NCBI GenBank assembly: GCA_935421135.1
Contig: OW285191.1
Location: forward strand, 2,728,001 to 2,792,000
Direction: 5' to 3'
Source: Bugulina stolonifera
Lineage: Eukaryota > Bryozoa > Gymnolaemata > Cheilostomatida > Bugulidae
Length of the DNA stretch: 64,000 bases
A model generated the notes under the pieces. That model searched no databases. It was not told the origin of the DNA and was given only the letters and a program-made list of their open reading frames with translations. A program made the position numbers and the translations under genes. This document shows positions 25,573-43,646 of the stretch, one piece after another (within the stretch, counting starts at the first letter, position 1; every line of letters starts with the position of its first letter).

Positions 25573-25834
25573 GATTGCTACTACTAGGGCTACTACTTGT
25601 ATAATGCTGCATCAAATATGCCTGCTACCAGTGTTGGGTTGACAACACTGACCCTACACCACTGGATTTGTGTTGTGCACCAACATTTCAGCTGGTTTTA
25701 CCAATACCGTCCAACCTGCAGTACTAGATTTGTTCTACTTTGTGAAACACCTTATTATGCATTGACCACTGCTAATGTGGAAGGGGCTCTGTTTATGAGG
25801 CAAAAACATAATCATTTCTGGCTTATCTACAGGC

Positions 25835-28559
25835 ATGTCTGGGCAACTACAAAGTTTAATCGAAGAAATTGGAAGAGGTCGAAAAGTCGACACAGACCAA
25901 CTTAAGCATTGTTTACAATCTGCATCAGTGGATGAAAGACTGGTTGCATTGAATACAAAATGGAGGCGTGTCCCAGTTATGCACATATTAGTAGGCAAGG
26001 GTGTTACAGATACTTTAAAATGTCTACTAAAGAGTATATCAGTAGAAGAGAGGGTAGCTCTACTCAAGATAAAACGTGGTAGCAGTAATGATGACACAGT
26101 TATACACGCAGCAGTAGGGAAGCCTGGTATGGATACCATCAAATATTTGCTAGATGGTGTATCAGTAGAACAGAGGATAGATCTACTCAAAATGCAGGGT
26201 ACTGATGGTTTCACACCTATACACCGTGCAGCGAAGAAAGGCAGAACAGATACCATCACAAGTCTACTAGATGGTGTATCAGTAGAACAGAAGATAGATC
26301 TACTCAAGATAATGGATTGTCTCGGTCGGCTAGCCATACACTATGCAGTATATGAAAGTAGTACAGGTACCGTCAAATATCTACTAGATGGTGTATCAGT
26401 AGAACAAAGAATAGATCTACTCAAGACAAAGAATATTGATGGTAGCACAGTTATGCACGATGCAGCAGATATAGATAGTACAGATACCATCAAATGTCTA
26501 CTAGATGATATATCAGTAGGGCAGAGGGTAGATCTACTCAAGATGCACGGTTGTCTTGGTGAGACCCCTCTACACAATGCAGCAAGAGCAGATATGGCAG
26601 ATACCATCAATTATTTATTAGCTGATGCATCATTAGAACAGAGGGTAGGTCTACTCAGGATGCTGGATACGAATGGTGCCACAACTATACACTACGCAGC
26701 AGAAACAGGCTGTACAGATACCATCAAATGTCTACTAGGAGATATATCACTAGAACAGAGGGTAGATCTGCTCAAGATACAGACTAGCAATGGTGAGACG
26801 CCTATACACCGCATAGCATGTCATGAAAGTACAGATGCCATAAAATATCTACTAGATGGTATATCAGTAGAACAAAAGTTAGGTCTACTCAATATCCAGA
26901 ATAGTGATGGTGACACGGCTATCCACTGCGCAGCAGATATAAGTGGTACGGATACCATCAAATATCTTCTAGCAGATTTATCAGCAGAACAGAGGGTAGG
27001 TCTACTCAAGATACAGGATAGTAATGGTGACACAGCTATACACCGCGTAGCAGGTGACGAACACACACACTTTTCTTCTATAATGGAGTTATGTGCACCG
27101 AGTCAGCAGGCACAGCTACTCAGCATCTCTAATCAGGCTGGAGAGACAGCTCTGGATGTTGCCAAGTCGTGTTTATGCCGTCAAACTGTGAAATATATTA
27201 ATGACTGTATGAAAAGGATGAAGAGTGGAGGTAAGTTATCAAAACGGGTTATAAAATGCACATATGGGGCCTACATGCATATAGTACCATAATGCATTGA
27301 TTGCTGTACAGTGTATATTCATGTGAAATGTATTATGGGTAGCATTAGTATTAGTACCTTACAGATTTATGTAGGCCTATGCATGACTTTTGTAATAATA
27401 TCATGCATCCAAAATAATTATACCTAGACATCTCCTGTATATCAGCAGGCTGATCCAAGCATCCCACAATAATATGCACACCCATTATATTAACAGAAAT
27501 GGCAAAGCAGGCGTTTTACCTAGACTGTCAATTAAAGGATCCATGTCACTAATTCCCTTGTCCAGCAAATTTGCTGCACTAGGACAAGTTTTTGATCAAG
27601 ACGTCCTTAATCGCAGGTTTTTTTAAAAACAAATTTGTGGTTAGCAGTGTCCCAATAAAAAAATTCAACATTTTCATATTGACCTTCCATTGTTATCAAC
27701 TTTGTATGACTAATACTAATTAATATTATGTTTGGCTATAATACAGGTGATGCAATACTTCCAGATCAAGTGCAGACCCGTAGGCGAGCAGCTACCAATG
27801 AGTTGTCTCCTCATTCTCAATCTAAGATGTCACGACCTCGAGGTATGTGCCAATATGTCTTTATCTTATCACTTCTGTACTCTTGTACAGTACTCTTCCG
27901 AACTCCTCTATTCTTGAATTACAAAATGCATGTCATTGTACAGATAATAACACTTGGGTCGTTTCTGATGGGCCTCAACTTATAGACAACAGCAGCTACG
28001 GAGTTCCGTTCGATTAGAAGTTGCATGTATGCTGTCTCTCTTCCTGCCTCTCCCTTCCCTGGTTCTCTCTCTAGGCCTGCTCAGAAGTAGGCCATATTTA
28101 GTCTTGCTCCACCATTTATACTGGATTGTGCCCACTGACATTTCACCCAAGCGTTTGCTCTCTGAATATTGTGAACTACTGGTGACAAGCTAAATCTTTC
28201 CTGTCAGTGATTTCTGTATGGATGCCCTTTATGGGTCCTCTCTACAATCTCAGTTATTCCTGTCTCGAAGATCAATATATCTTATATATCTTGTTATTCC
28301 TCAATATTAGGTTTTTCTTTAACGCCAGGTTGCCCTTGTAGGCCCGAAATGCCTAAATTTCTCTTGCGCTACCTTCCCTGACTTCACTGGTTTTGCACGC
28401 TCAAACTTGCTGACTCAATTGGTCTTCCCCAGAGCTGTCTTTCACTCCACTCCATATTAAGTCACTGCTGTACAACGCGTTGGTGACAATGACCACTAAC
28501 GTGAATACATCTTTTGTATTGTAGGATCTCCTCGCCGATCTAGGAAACATGACCAGTAG
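25835..28559 (+). CDS. ankyrin-repeat protein, copy B (3 exons, 508 aa)
   Basis: Exons 25,835-27,230, 27,747-27,842 and 28,525-28,559 join in frame (phase 1 twice) with GT-AG sites. The start ATG again lies two bases after acceptor cttatctacag, so a noncoding first exon is likely. From residue 30 on, eleven 39-residue units repeat, each close to SVEQR-DLLK-..G.T.IH.AA...TDTIKYLLD. The last, degenerate unit is PSQQAQLLSISNQAGETALD. Ankyrin hallmarks (G-TA-IH-AA, then a helix ending YLL) are plain, but the period is 39, not 33. Exon 2 encodes a basic Ser-rich tail nearly identical to copy A, and exon 3 ends SRKHDQ. Not secreted; binding partner unknown. The first exon carries seven more units than copy A, a difference of about 819 bp. 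Confidence 0.85.
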
Positions 28560-28887
28560 GAACAGGCGCTTCCCAAGGTACAAGGTATGCCATCAGTCTT
28601 ATCTCTCAGCCTTGGCTTGAACCTTTGACATCGCAGAGGAAAGATTTGTCAATATTTTCCCCTAGAAGCTGGATTCAATAGGACATCTTAGTAGATGAAC
28701 AACTAGGGAACTGGTTCGGATAAAAACCTCATCTGCAGGACTACTAATAGCCGTTAGTTCCCATTTAGGAACCGTGACTATTAGTTCTATTAGTTCGACA
28801 TGTCAGATAGGGCAGGATATCACATTATACATTGATAGGGTCCAATATATATTATATTATTGTTATGTTTGGTTAGCTGGCATAACC

Positions 28888-28923
28888 AAAAACTAGAATG
28901 ACAGATCTGTCATTCTAGTTTTT
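28888..28923. repeat. 36-bp perfect palindrome
   Basis: Arms aaaaactagaatgaca and tgtcattctagttttt around a central gatc. It lies in unit B exactly where unit A continues into the LTR-like element, so it may mark a repair or deletion junction. Confidence 0.85.
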
Positions 28924-29420
28924 GTCTTATTGCTATCATCAGACATAATGTAGCCTATGTATTCTATTCTCGTATTTCTATTAGTGCTATTGCAATACAA
29001 ATTTAATATGCTAGAAAATACTGCATTTGTTGAACTCAACATGAAATATATATAGTCAATACAAGTATAGCCAAATTTTGCTAATATTGGGATAGCCAAT
29101 AAGTGTCACTGTCACATGATGGAGTTTTGGGGAAAAAAGCACTATAATACAAAGAAATAAGCCATAATATTAATATTTATTTGTTATACAAGTAGTTACA
29201 ATTTGCAACCTGCATCGTGTCATGGAATCAGAATTTAAAATGAAGCGGTGCTAGTATTATTTGGTAAGATATTAAATGCTGAATTTTAGTAGTGGGATGT
29301 ATGTCTCATGGTATAATCAGAAACTTTAATTAAATAATGAACGAAGTCAAATAGCTGACTATTTTACTATGTAAGAAAATAAAATATACAAGCATTGATA
29401 TATTATAATATTATATTTAT

Positions 29421-30334
29421 TAGAGTTGGGTCCAAGTGGACTTGCAAGTCAACAAGTCAAGTCATTTCTAAAATTTTGGAGGTGAGTCAAGTCAATGCTG
29501 CCTCAAGCCAGCCATCATGCTAGTCACAAGACAAGTTGAAGTCCACTTGTCTTCTTGCAAGTCAAGTGGGGGACAACTTCAAAAATTTTACATTCTCCAA
29601 AACACCTTTCTTTTTGTAGAAATTCCAATGCATGAAAATTGCCATGCCAAGGTGTAGCTTGGCATGTACATGTATATTGTTATACAATTATGGCAACTAA
29701 CTCATATGTGTAGTAATATTGGTACTGGTGTTGAGACTGGCCAAGTAGTATTATATATTAGTAACCATGGGCACTGACAAGCTATTGATCATAATTAGAA
29801 GTCATCCTCTCCCAATTTATCTTGGGAGAGGACAGCCTCTAAGATTATGATCAATGGCAATTAGCACCCATGATTACATAGCATATAAACAGCACATGGT
29901 ACAGTACAGAGTGTCCACTGGCCAGTCCTGCAATTCCAATCTGCAGTAATTAGTCATTGCACTGTACGTTGTATTTACTACTTACACTACACTTACACTG
30001 CTATGCACTGTGTAGTCTCACGTACACACAGCCTAGATGTTACATTTGGTGTATATTCTCATAGCTAAATGCTGCTAGTACCACTGATGAAGTAAAAATG
30101 ATAAATACGTAGACAATTGAGACTTTTTTCCATGTTGGCTATACACTGCACAGCATTTTTATCCTCCATATTGACTTGGCAGAAACCAAGTCAAAGTCAC
30201 AAGTCATTCATGTGTCATGTCAAGTCACATTGATGTCAAAGTCAAGTCAACATTGTTGGCAAGTCTAAGTCAAGTTGACTTGTGACTTGACTTGGCAAGT
30301 CAGGTCAAATCTCTATGACTTGGACCCAGCTCTG
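29421..30334 (+). mobile_element. hAT-like non-autonomous element, copy 3
   Basis: The ends are tagagttgggtccaagt (first base C to T) and acttggacccagctctg. The flanking octamers atatttat (29,413-29,420) and atgtttat (30,335-30,342) match at 7 of 8. It carries a nested palindromic MITE (29,766-29,871) that copies 1 and 2 lack. Confidence 0.85.
29766..29871. mobile_element. small palindromic MITE, copy 2 (nested in hAT-like copy 3)
   Basis: It forms a hairpin from catgggcactgacaagctat to agcacccatg, with a core cctctcccaa/ttgggagagg. It matches 18,263-18,357 in both arms. Confidence 0.75.
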
Positions 30335-30970
30335 ATGTTTATATCTAAATCTAACAATGTACATCATGTAATGTACATGATTGTACTATTACGTAATATG
30401 GTGTAAAATCACAATGGTCAGTTTAATGTTTGGCGGGCAAATAATCCGCAGGAATTCATTGGATAGTGCATTCAGCGTTAGATGCATTACAAGCTACGGA
30501 CGGTGCCCGATCTTTTGCGTGACTGTTAATAATTCGGACTAAATATAAAGCTATGTCAAGGACAATCGTGTAGAAGAATCAAGATTATTTTCATTTGGTT
30601 TTGAATAGAAGTTGTGATTTACCTAGTTTGTAATTTTTGTTGCTTTTTATGAAACGAGAAAAACAATACTTACACTATTATTATACTTTATAATCACGTG
30701 CGGATCTATGATATAATTACAGCAATAATTGACCTATAGCTACGTTCATAGAATACCATAAGATATAGATATTTCATATTAATTGTAATAAATAAATATG
30801 TAGGCTAGCTAATCTAATGCTATATTCAGTATAATATTATGATAATGATGACAGACAGATTAGATAGGAAATTCCACCCAAATAAATAATATAAAAATTA
30901 TTAGGCCTAATATTGTATGTAGTTTTTTGTAATATCATTAATATCATTATAAAAAAAATAGTATAAAATT

Positions 30971-31570
30971 CAGAGATGTGTGCAAGTTTTATTTTGGAAA
31001 CTCAAGTTTCCATGGCCAACTCTTAGTTGTGACTCTTCAAGTTACAATTCAATTCTTTCAGTGACAGATCAAAACTTTCAAGTTACGAGTTAAATATTTA
31101 CATGTCCCCAGAAACTCAAGTTTTTGTCAAGTTATCCAATTTAACTACAAGCAAGTTTCAATTCAATTCTTTTCTTGTTTAACTCTAGTCTTTATGTAGA
31201 GTTATTGGGTTATTATTTAGCTTATAGTGAAATGTTGTTAGGAAATGGTGTTAGAAGTTCAAATTTCAAAGCAAGATGTCTCAGTTTTAGTGTAAAATGT
31301 GTTATATTTGTGGCTGTGGTAGGTGGTTATAACTGTGGTTATTTCTATTCATTACAACTCACAGCTGCCCAATGAAAACTCGAGTTATTGAACATTTCAG
31401 CATAATGATGTGTGAGTTGAGAGTCTTTGATCATAGCCATAATTGAATTACAATTCAAGTTACAAGTTTTTGACAGCTGTATATTCAAGTTACAAGTCTT
31501 TATAATAAGCCATAAAATGTTGCTTGAATTAACTCGAGTGAGAGTCTTTAACTCGAGTCTGGCATCTCTG
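30971..31570. mobile_element. hAT-like MITE (600 bp) with 8-bp TSD
   Basis: The ends cagagatgtgtgcaag and ctggcatctctg are inverted. Exact duplications ataaaatt flank it (30,963-30,970 and 31,571-31,578). The interior is full of aactcaagtt/aagttacaa repeats. The 66-codon ORF inside is chance. Confidence 0.85.
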
Positions 31571-32705
31571 ATAAAATTAAAAATAAAATAAATGTTTAAT
31601 TTTTATTACTATTTATGTAGTAATAATATAATTATCATTATGATAACATTATTATGGTTATTAAAATCTATAAATTTTAGTTTTGAAAATGTGCGATGCT
31701 GCTACTCCTAAATAATTCCATATAGGGCCTATGCTATGGTTAGATAGAGGCTAGAATTGTAAGTTCAGTTTGAGTTTAGTCAGGGTGAACAACCAAAATT
31801 TGTAGAAATGAGTCGAAAAAATATAAAAATGAGTTGAGCATGTTCAAGGAAAATTTTCAGGATTGTTGCTGAATAATGTCTGTATAAATGACATGGTAAA
31901 AGATTTGCTCTACTCTTCTACCAAATTGCATATAATTTTATTGTATAATGTATTTTTAGCAAGGAATTTATCTTTGAGCAGTCAGAGACTTGTTTCAAAT
32001 TCATGAAAATACCAGTCCCTGACTGGGGTTTGAACCCGGGGCCTCTAGTGGTAGCTCTATTCAAAGCTGTATTTATTTCTGCTGTAGAGTCAATAGTGTT
32101 TTATGGGTGCCAATTTAGGTTGAAGCAGGGAGTAAGAAGGGGGAGACTCGTATCTAAAAACCTCTGGGCCTATGTGAATTACCATGGGACTTCCGGCATG
32201 CAATTTTGCCTCTGGTACTCGCTAGCTTTAAATTAAGATTATATGAGCTTTTCAGAAATATTCCAAGCTAAACGTTTCTATCCAAATAAAAAATAAGCAT
32301 ACTACACCTTCAATTAGCTCAATAGGCCTATAGATTGCCTTAAAGTCTGCTCAATTCAAGTTATTATGATATTAAGTGGCGGCTTCGGTTAAAAATCTGC
32401 TCTTTGAACACATGTCTACACATGTCACAACTGTTGTAGGCCCAAACCCACCGTAATTTATTTAACTGTAGAATCAAAATTGCTAAAGTTGATAGGTTAT
32501 AATTAAAAATGAGATCTTTCCTATTTTATAATAAATATATTACAATAGAGCTAATATTTTGGTGAAAACACGCTGAATTTGTGCAGCATATTTTTCTTTA
32601 ACCTCATTAGTCGACCTCTAATGCCGTAATATGTAATAGGAGGGACTCTACTAAATGTGGTAGGCTGGTAGATGACCTACTAAATAAAAGTTATTATTAT
32701 TGTTA
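31571..32705. other. spacer, AT-rich
   Basis: Apart from the tRNA-like fragment at 32,010-32,090 I see nothing that I can support here. Confidence 0.45.
32010..32090 (-). mobile_element. tRNA-like SINE head, minus strand
   Basis: On the minus strand agagctaccactagaggcc is followed by a B-box-like gggttcaaacccc. A complete cloverleaf tRNA cannot be built, so I read it as the head of a SINE. The tail is unclear. Confidence 0.4.
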
Positions 32706-32709
32706 TTAA

Positions 32710-33287
32710 AGGGGTTGTGACATGTGGTTTATGTCTATATTCATGGCAGCACCTCTTATTTTGGTTTGTTGCATTTGTGCTACTATAAGCAGAGTTGTGT
32801 CCTCTTGCCTATGATCGGCTCATTAGCACTATTCAATGCTGATTCAAACGCAACTTTGTTATGAAGACGCAACTGTGTGCTTTATGTCATATAGAGAAAA
32901 TTGTTGAATTCAAGCTCTTTGCATAGAAAGAGTACACTGTAGTGAACAAATGATTTTACAGAATATATTAATACTAATATAGCTGTAGGATAACTTGTGC
33001 AATTGTTTGAATTTTTTTGGGCTTTCTTTTTTGCTGGCTATAACTAGCTGCCTTTATTGGTAGGTCTGGTATTTCATCTGGCCACACTATAAGCGGCAGC
33101 TATCGTTGTGTTATTCTATACGCCTATACATTGTGTTGTGGCCTAGTTGTTCTAAATATTGCCTGGAAGGCACAAACATAGGATAACTACGGTACTAAAA
33201 TAGTGAATATCTAGGCTCTCAATATATTGTGTCACTAAATAGCTGAGTGCGTCTTAATGCTACCTTAAAACACGTGGCATAACCCCT
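32710..33287. mobile_element. MITE with TTAA target sites (578 bp)
   Basis: The ends aggggttgtgacatgtgg and ccacgtg..cataacccct are inverted, and both are flanked by TTAA (32,706-32,709 and 33,288-33,291). TTAA target sites are typical of piggyBac and Kolobok transposases. No ORF is present. It lies about 220 bp upstream of the LEO1 start codon, so it may sit in that gene's promoter region. Confidence 0.8.
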
Positions 33288-33510
33288 TTAAATAAAATTG
33301 TTATTGTTCATTGCCATTAGATGACTAGCCTATATTATTGGCTAATTATTGATTATGGACTGTATTTATCTTTTGCCTAATCCTTGTTATATCACTGGGT
33401 TACTGTTTAAGGTTGGGGAGTTGGGATACATTTTACTGCCATAGGTCTACCAGCTGTAGTTCACTTTCAGAGCACTTGCAGTTAAAGTTGGGCCCGCTTA
33501 CAGTAGACTC

Positions 33511-39677
<6,167 letters not shown>

Positions 39678-39934
39678 TCTCTACAGTCTACTCTAATTAG
39701 ATTATGGTGTTCATATTGTACAGAGCTCATTGTGCTACACTGTATGCTGGTAGTGCTACACTCATTAGTGGCTGGTAACTCACAGTATATATACTGAAGC
39801 TATACGCTGTGTAGTATTACCTCTCTTACTTATATTGTATATAATAATTACACTGTATCTTCTTAGCTTATTATTTACTTGCTACCATAATATTAACATT
39901 TACTGTATATTATATGCTCGCTGTTGGCAGAAAT

Positions 39935-39940
39935 AATAAA
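39935..39940 (+). terminator. LEO1 polyadenylation signal AATAAA
   Basis: Canonical hexamer about 260 bp after the LEO1 stop, in otherwise non-coding AT-rich sequence. Confidence 0.6.
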
Positions 39941-40192
39941 GTAATTATTATAATAGCTCAAACTTTTTCAGTCTGGTGATTTGGTATGCAACTGTTGTAG
40001 CAGTAAGAGTGTATTCCTTTACTCACCATAAACCAGGCAGTAGGTAGATGGTAGTCCATTTTATTATTCACTGCTCTGCTCTGATCCAAGCTTTTTCCAC
40101 TAACTGTAGCCCCATGCTCTCCATATATACCTCATTTCATAACTACTATTGAAACAACACCCATGTACAAAATGTGCTAGAGTGCTGTGTAG

Positions 40193-40252
40193 TAGTAGGT
40201 AGTTGTCCTCTCCTTTATTGAGAGGATAACTACCAATTGTGGTCAATAGGTC
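40193..40252. mobile_element. small palindromic MITE, copy 3 (diverged)
   Basis: A hairpin ggtagttgtcctctcctt / gagaggataactacc with a four-base loop. The same core as 18,263-18,357 and 29,766-29,871, with shorter arms. Confidence 0.6.
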
Positions 40253-42062
40253 ATCTACAATGTATAATGAGGCCCTTTACTTTTACTGTATATGTAGAGT
40301 CTCATATCTCAGAATATACCACATGATTGTTTAGTTTAGTCACATGCCACCACTACTCTTCAGTCACTGCCTATTATGAACCTCGTGTGAAAAAGACTGC
40401 TGTAACAGATAGTCTTGGTGCAGCCAGTTTTCACCTATATAATACCACGGTGTTGATAGTTCAAGTACTGATCCACAGGTATGTAGGCTAATGGTAAGCC
40501 AAAACCAGAAAGGCTTGTCACTGTCGAGACTCTACCAACTGGCTGATATAAAAACAAATATGTTGCCCCCAGGGTCATACTGGCTAACATGTGTGCTGAC
40601 CTACATTTTTGTATATGTACAATGCAGGGGCAGAGGGACAGAGTCACAGACTATTGAACACACTTTTTGGGTTATGTGTGTTCAGTAGGCTGTGGGGACA
40701 GTCATCATTGATATTGTTATCATTAGGAGTTACACCCCCCACTGCCAGTGGTACAATGTATCTGCATATCTCCTTATCATAGTAGTCAGTCAGAGAATTC
40801 AGGAGGATGTACTTGGCTGTTCATACATCATACATGTAATACCCAGACAACACTGTATTCCGTACAACTGTCACTACACTATACTAAGTAGGCCTACACT
40901 GTACAGCACCACACCTTTACTGTTCAAGTGTGTTAGTTAACAGTGTACCTTCACTGTACTTTGTCATTATTCTCTCACAATATTATCATTATTTTATGGC
41001 CAACTTTGTAAACTCAATTAGTATCAAGTATCCATTTAGAATTTTAAGGTTATTCCTATGGTATTCCATTAATTGGGTTGAAACTGAACTTCAAATTCCA
41101 AGCACTTCAGTTTTAGCTAAAACAAAGGGCTAGGCTACTAACCCAGTAACCTGTAGGCCCACACACAGATAAATTATCATATCATACTACTATAACCAGT
41201 CAGCCCTGTATTAAGTGGGCACAACTCCTCATGCTAGCCAATTAATGAAGCTAATTATATAACAATATTTATATATGCTCTTTGTCCAGTTAACTAGACA
41301 CAGCTGAGCCAGTATACACAAATATATGTTGTGTTGTATATACTTGTATGTACACTGCACACAGGTAGTGTAAGTAAATGGCTAATTTAATTATGTATAG
41401 TTCAGTATAAAGTATTATATTTCATACACAAGGATGTACACAGCCTGATTTACTGCAAGATAATATTATACTGACTAGATGCTGCCTGCCTGTTTAGTCA
41501 TTGTGTGGAAAGTCAGCTTTGTCTAGTAACACACACAAAGTGAGTGTATCATGTATGATTTTACTTAGATTAGAGGCTGACTGGTACAGCAAAACCTAAT
41601 TCCTACAATATCACATACGAGAGTTATGATAATTATCGAAACTCAAATAAAACTTGATTGACAAAGAATTGCAACATCAGGCTCATACTCACCAATTTTT
41701 AATGTATTAAAATAGGCTGCCAACACAATTAAACCTGCATGCCTATAATATAAAACAATTATAAAAACTAAATAAAACTATAAAGCATGTCTAGTCTGTG
41801 TAGATGGGGCAACAGTTCTGGAGGAAGGTACTAAACAATATACATGTATTGTAACATGTACATTGTACATTGTGCATGCAGTATTAGGCTCCCATACTAC
41901 ACAGAATGCTTGGATATTTATTGTAATATTGTACAATCATGTATATTATTGTGTGCATTCTATTCACAGCACAAAATCAGAAACATTATAGATTGTAGAC
42001 CAAAACCAATGTTAGACTGTGGTCCTGTTTTGTAATATTATGCGAGTAGTTGAGTTGCTGAT

Positions 42063-42185
42063 CTATACAGAGGTGCTGAGTCTATACAGAGGTGCTGAGT
42101 CTATACAGAGGTGCTACTGAGTCTATACAGAGGTGCTGAGTCTATACAGAGGTGCTGAGTCTATACAGAGGTGCTGAGTCTATCT
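42063..42185. repeat. 19-bp tandem repeat
   Basis: Six units of tatacagaggtgctgagtc. One carries an extra act. Confidence 0.9.
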
Positions 42186-42369
42186 ATATACATTGCATGA
42201 GGCTACGGAAAGAACAATAAAGTCGACAGTTTGATCAGGACAATTAATACTACCACAAGGAGGGGGGTTGACTCTCCCCTTCATGTGGCGCTGATGAACC
42301 AGTGCACCAGTGTGAGAGTCTATCTACAGCAGCAGAGGAAACAATGTTTTCAGAGCATGGGGCACACTG

Positions 42370-42555
42370 GTATTCTGGGGTACTCTGGGGTACTCTGGGG
42401 TACTCTGGGGTACTCTGGGGTACTCTGGGGTACTCTGGGGTACTCTGGGGTACTCTGGGGTATTCTGGGGTATTCTGGGGTATTCTGAGGTATTCTGGGG
42501 TATTCTGGGGTATTCTGGGGTATTCTGGGGTATTCTGGGGTATTCTGGGGTATAG
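42370..42555. repeat. 10-bp tandem repeat, two homogeneous blocks
   Basis: About eight copies of tactctgggg are followed by about ten of tattctgggg, a sharp switch of variant half-way. G-rich on the plus strand. Open frames across it in both strands are artefacts. Confidence 0.95.
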
Positions 42556-43633
42556 GGAAGCCATGTTAGCCTACCTAGGAAAGTGTGTATGGCAATGTCT
42601 TACATCTTATGGAGGCGTTGAATGTACATACAATCATGTACACGTAATGATGTACATGTACATGTACATGTATATACAATGTATGTGACATGACTGAGGG
42701 TTGCAATTGAAGCAATTTGTTTGAAAATTATTCTAATAAATGAGGAAAGACAAATTGACCTTCTTCAGTTTTGACAAGGAAAAGAGGGCACCTAACTTAC
42801 AGTCTCTGTAGGGCCTTGTACCTACATGTATCTTATATGTTATTATTATCTATATTTTATGTAAAACGATAATTAATATTCACAACTGACACAAGACAGA
42901 TGTACATGAACGTGCATAATATTATGCTTATATTATATCCATTATCTTGCTGCTATCAATATCACAACTATGGGTTCCACAGGCTACACATTATTCTTTC
43001 ACTTTATCATCTGTCCCTTGTGTCTAATACATTTACTCAATATTAATTTCTGACAGGCACCTTTGACAGAAGAAATTGGTACAACTATATACACACATGT
43101 GTATATCGTACAGAGACAAGCAGGTGAGTGCAAGGTGCCACTGATTCTACTGTGGTAAGTTGCACAAATAGTTAGATAATATATATTTGTGAGTGATTTG
43201 TGACTAAATAGGCCACATTTTATTGGCATATAAAGACTTTTTTGTATAAATTTTGCTGTTAAAGAACTTTTTTCACATTGTGATCAATTTCCGTTTCACA
43301 ACCTAAATGTCATTTGTTCACATAAAATATTGAGATAGGCCGCACTACTAGCTACACATGTACAAGAGATGGGAGGTTAGAGGACATCAACAACATGAGC
43401 AAGTAAGCTGAGTGACAGAACTTTGGCAGTTCCTTATCTCAGTACATCTGATGTAATGTTGAAAAAACTTAGAAAATGCACAGTTTATGTTTATCTGTAA
43501 AATGTAAACATTTACTGATAGCACAGGCTATTCAGATGCCTAAGGTTGGGTAGATAAGGACCGCCCCTTAATTTACCACATTGTAGAAGTAGATCGCTCA
43601 TGCATTCTGAGCTTTTCTTCTGGCATCAGTCGT

Positions 43634-43646
43634 TGACCTTTGACCT
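43634..43646 (-). promoter_or_regulatory. perfect DR1 nuclear-receptor-type element
   Basis: The minus strand reads AGGTCA-A-AGGTCA, the consensus direct repeat with one-base spacing bound by RXR/HNF4-type receptors. No gene start is known next to it, so it may be chance. Confidence 0.2.

Larger units (their letters stand above)
25573..29000. repeat. segmental duplication, unit B
   Basis: Direct-orientation partner of 12,660-18,150, about 12.9 kb away. It lacks the two insertions of unit A but has seven more ankyrin units. Intron sequence is recognisably alike, so the duplication is not ancient. Confidence 0.8.

Noticed and set aside
25735..27066. Minus-strand ORFs opposite ankyrin copy B
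   Set aside because: Shadow frames of the repeat-coding strand; the plus strand has the ankyrin pattern and splice sites.
32010..32090. tRNA gene on the minus strand
   Set aside because: Only a B-box arm is convincing; no full cloverleaf, so treated as a SINE head.
42250..42688. Repetitive ORFs on both strands
   Set aside because: Translation of the 10-bp tactctgggg/tattctgggg array.
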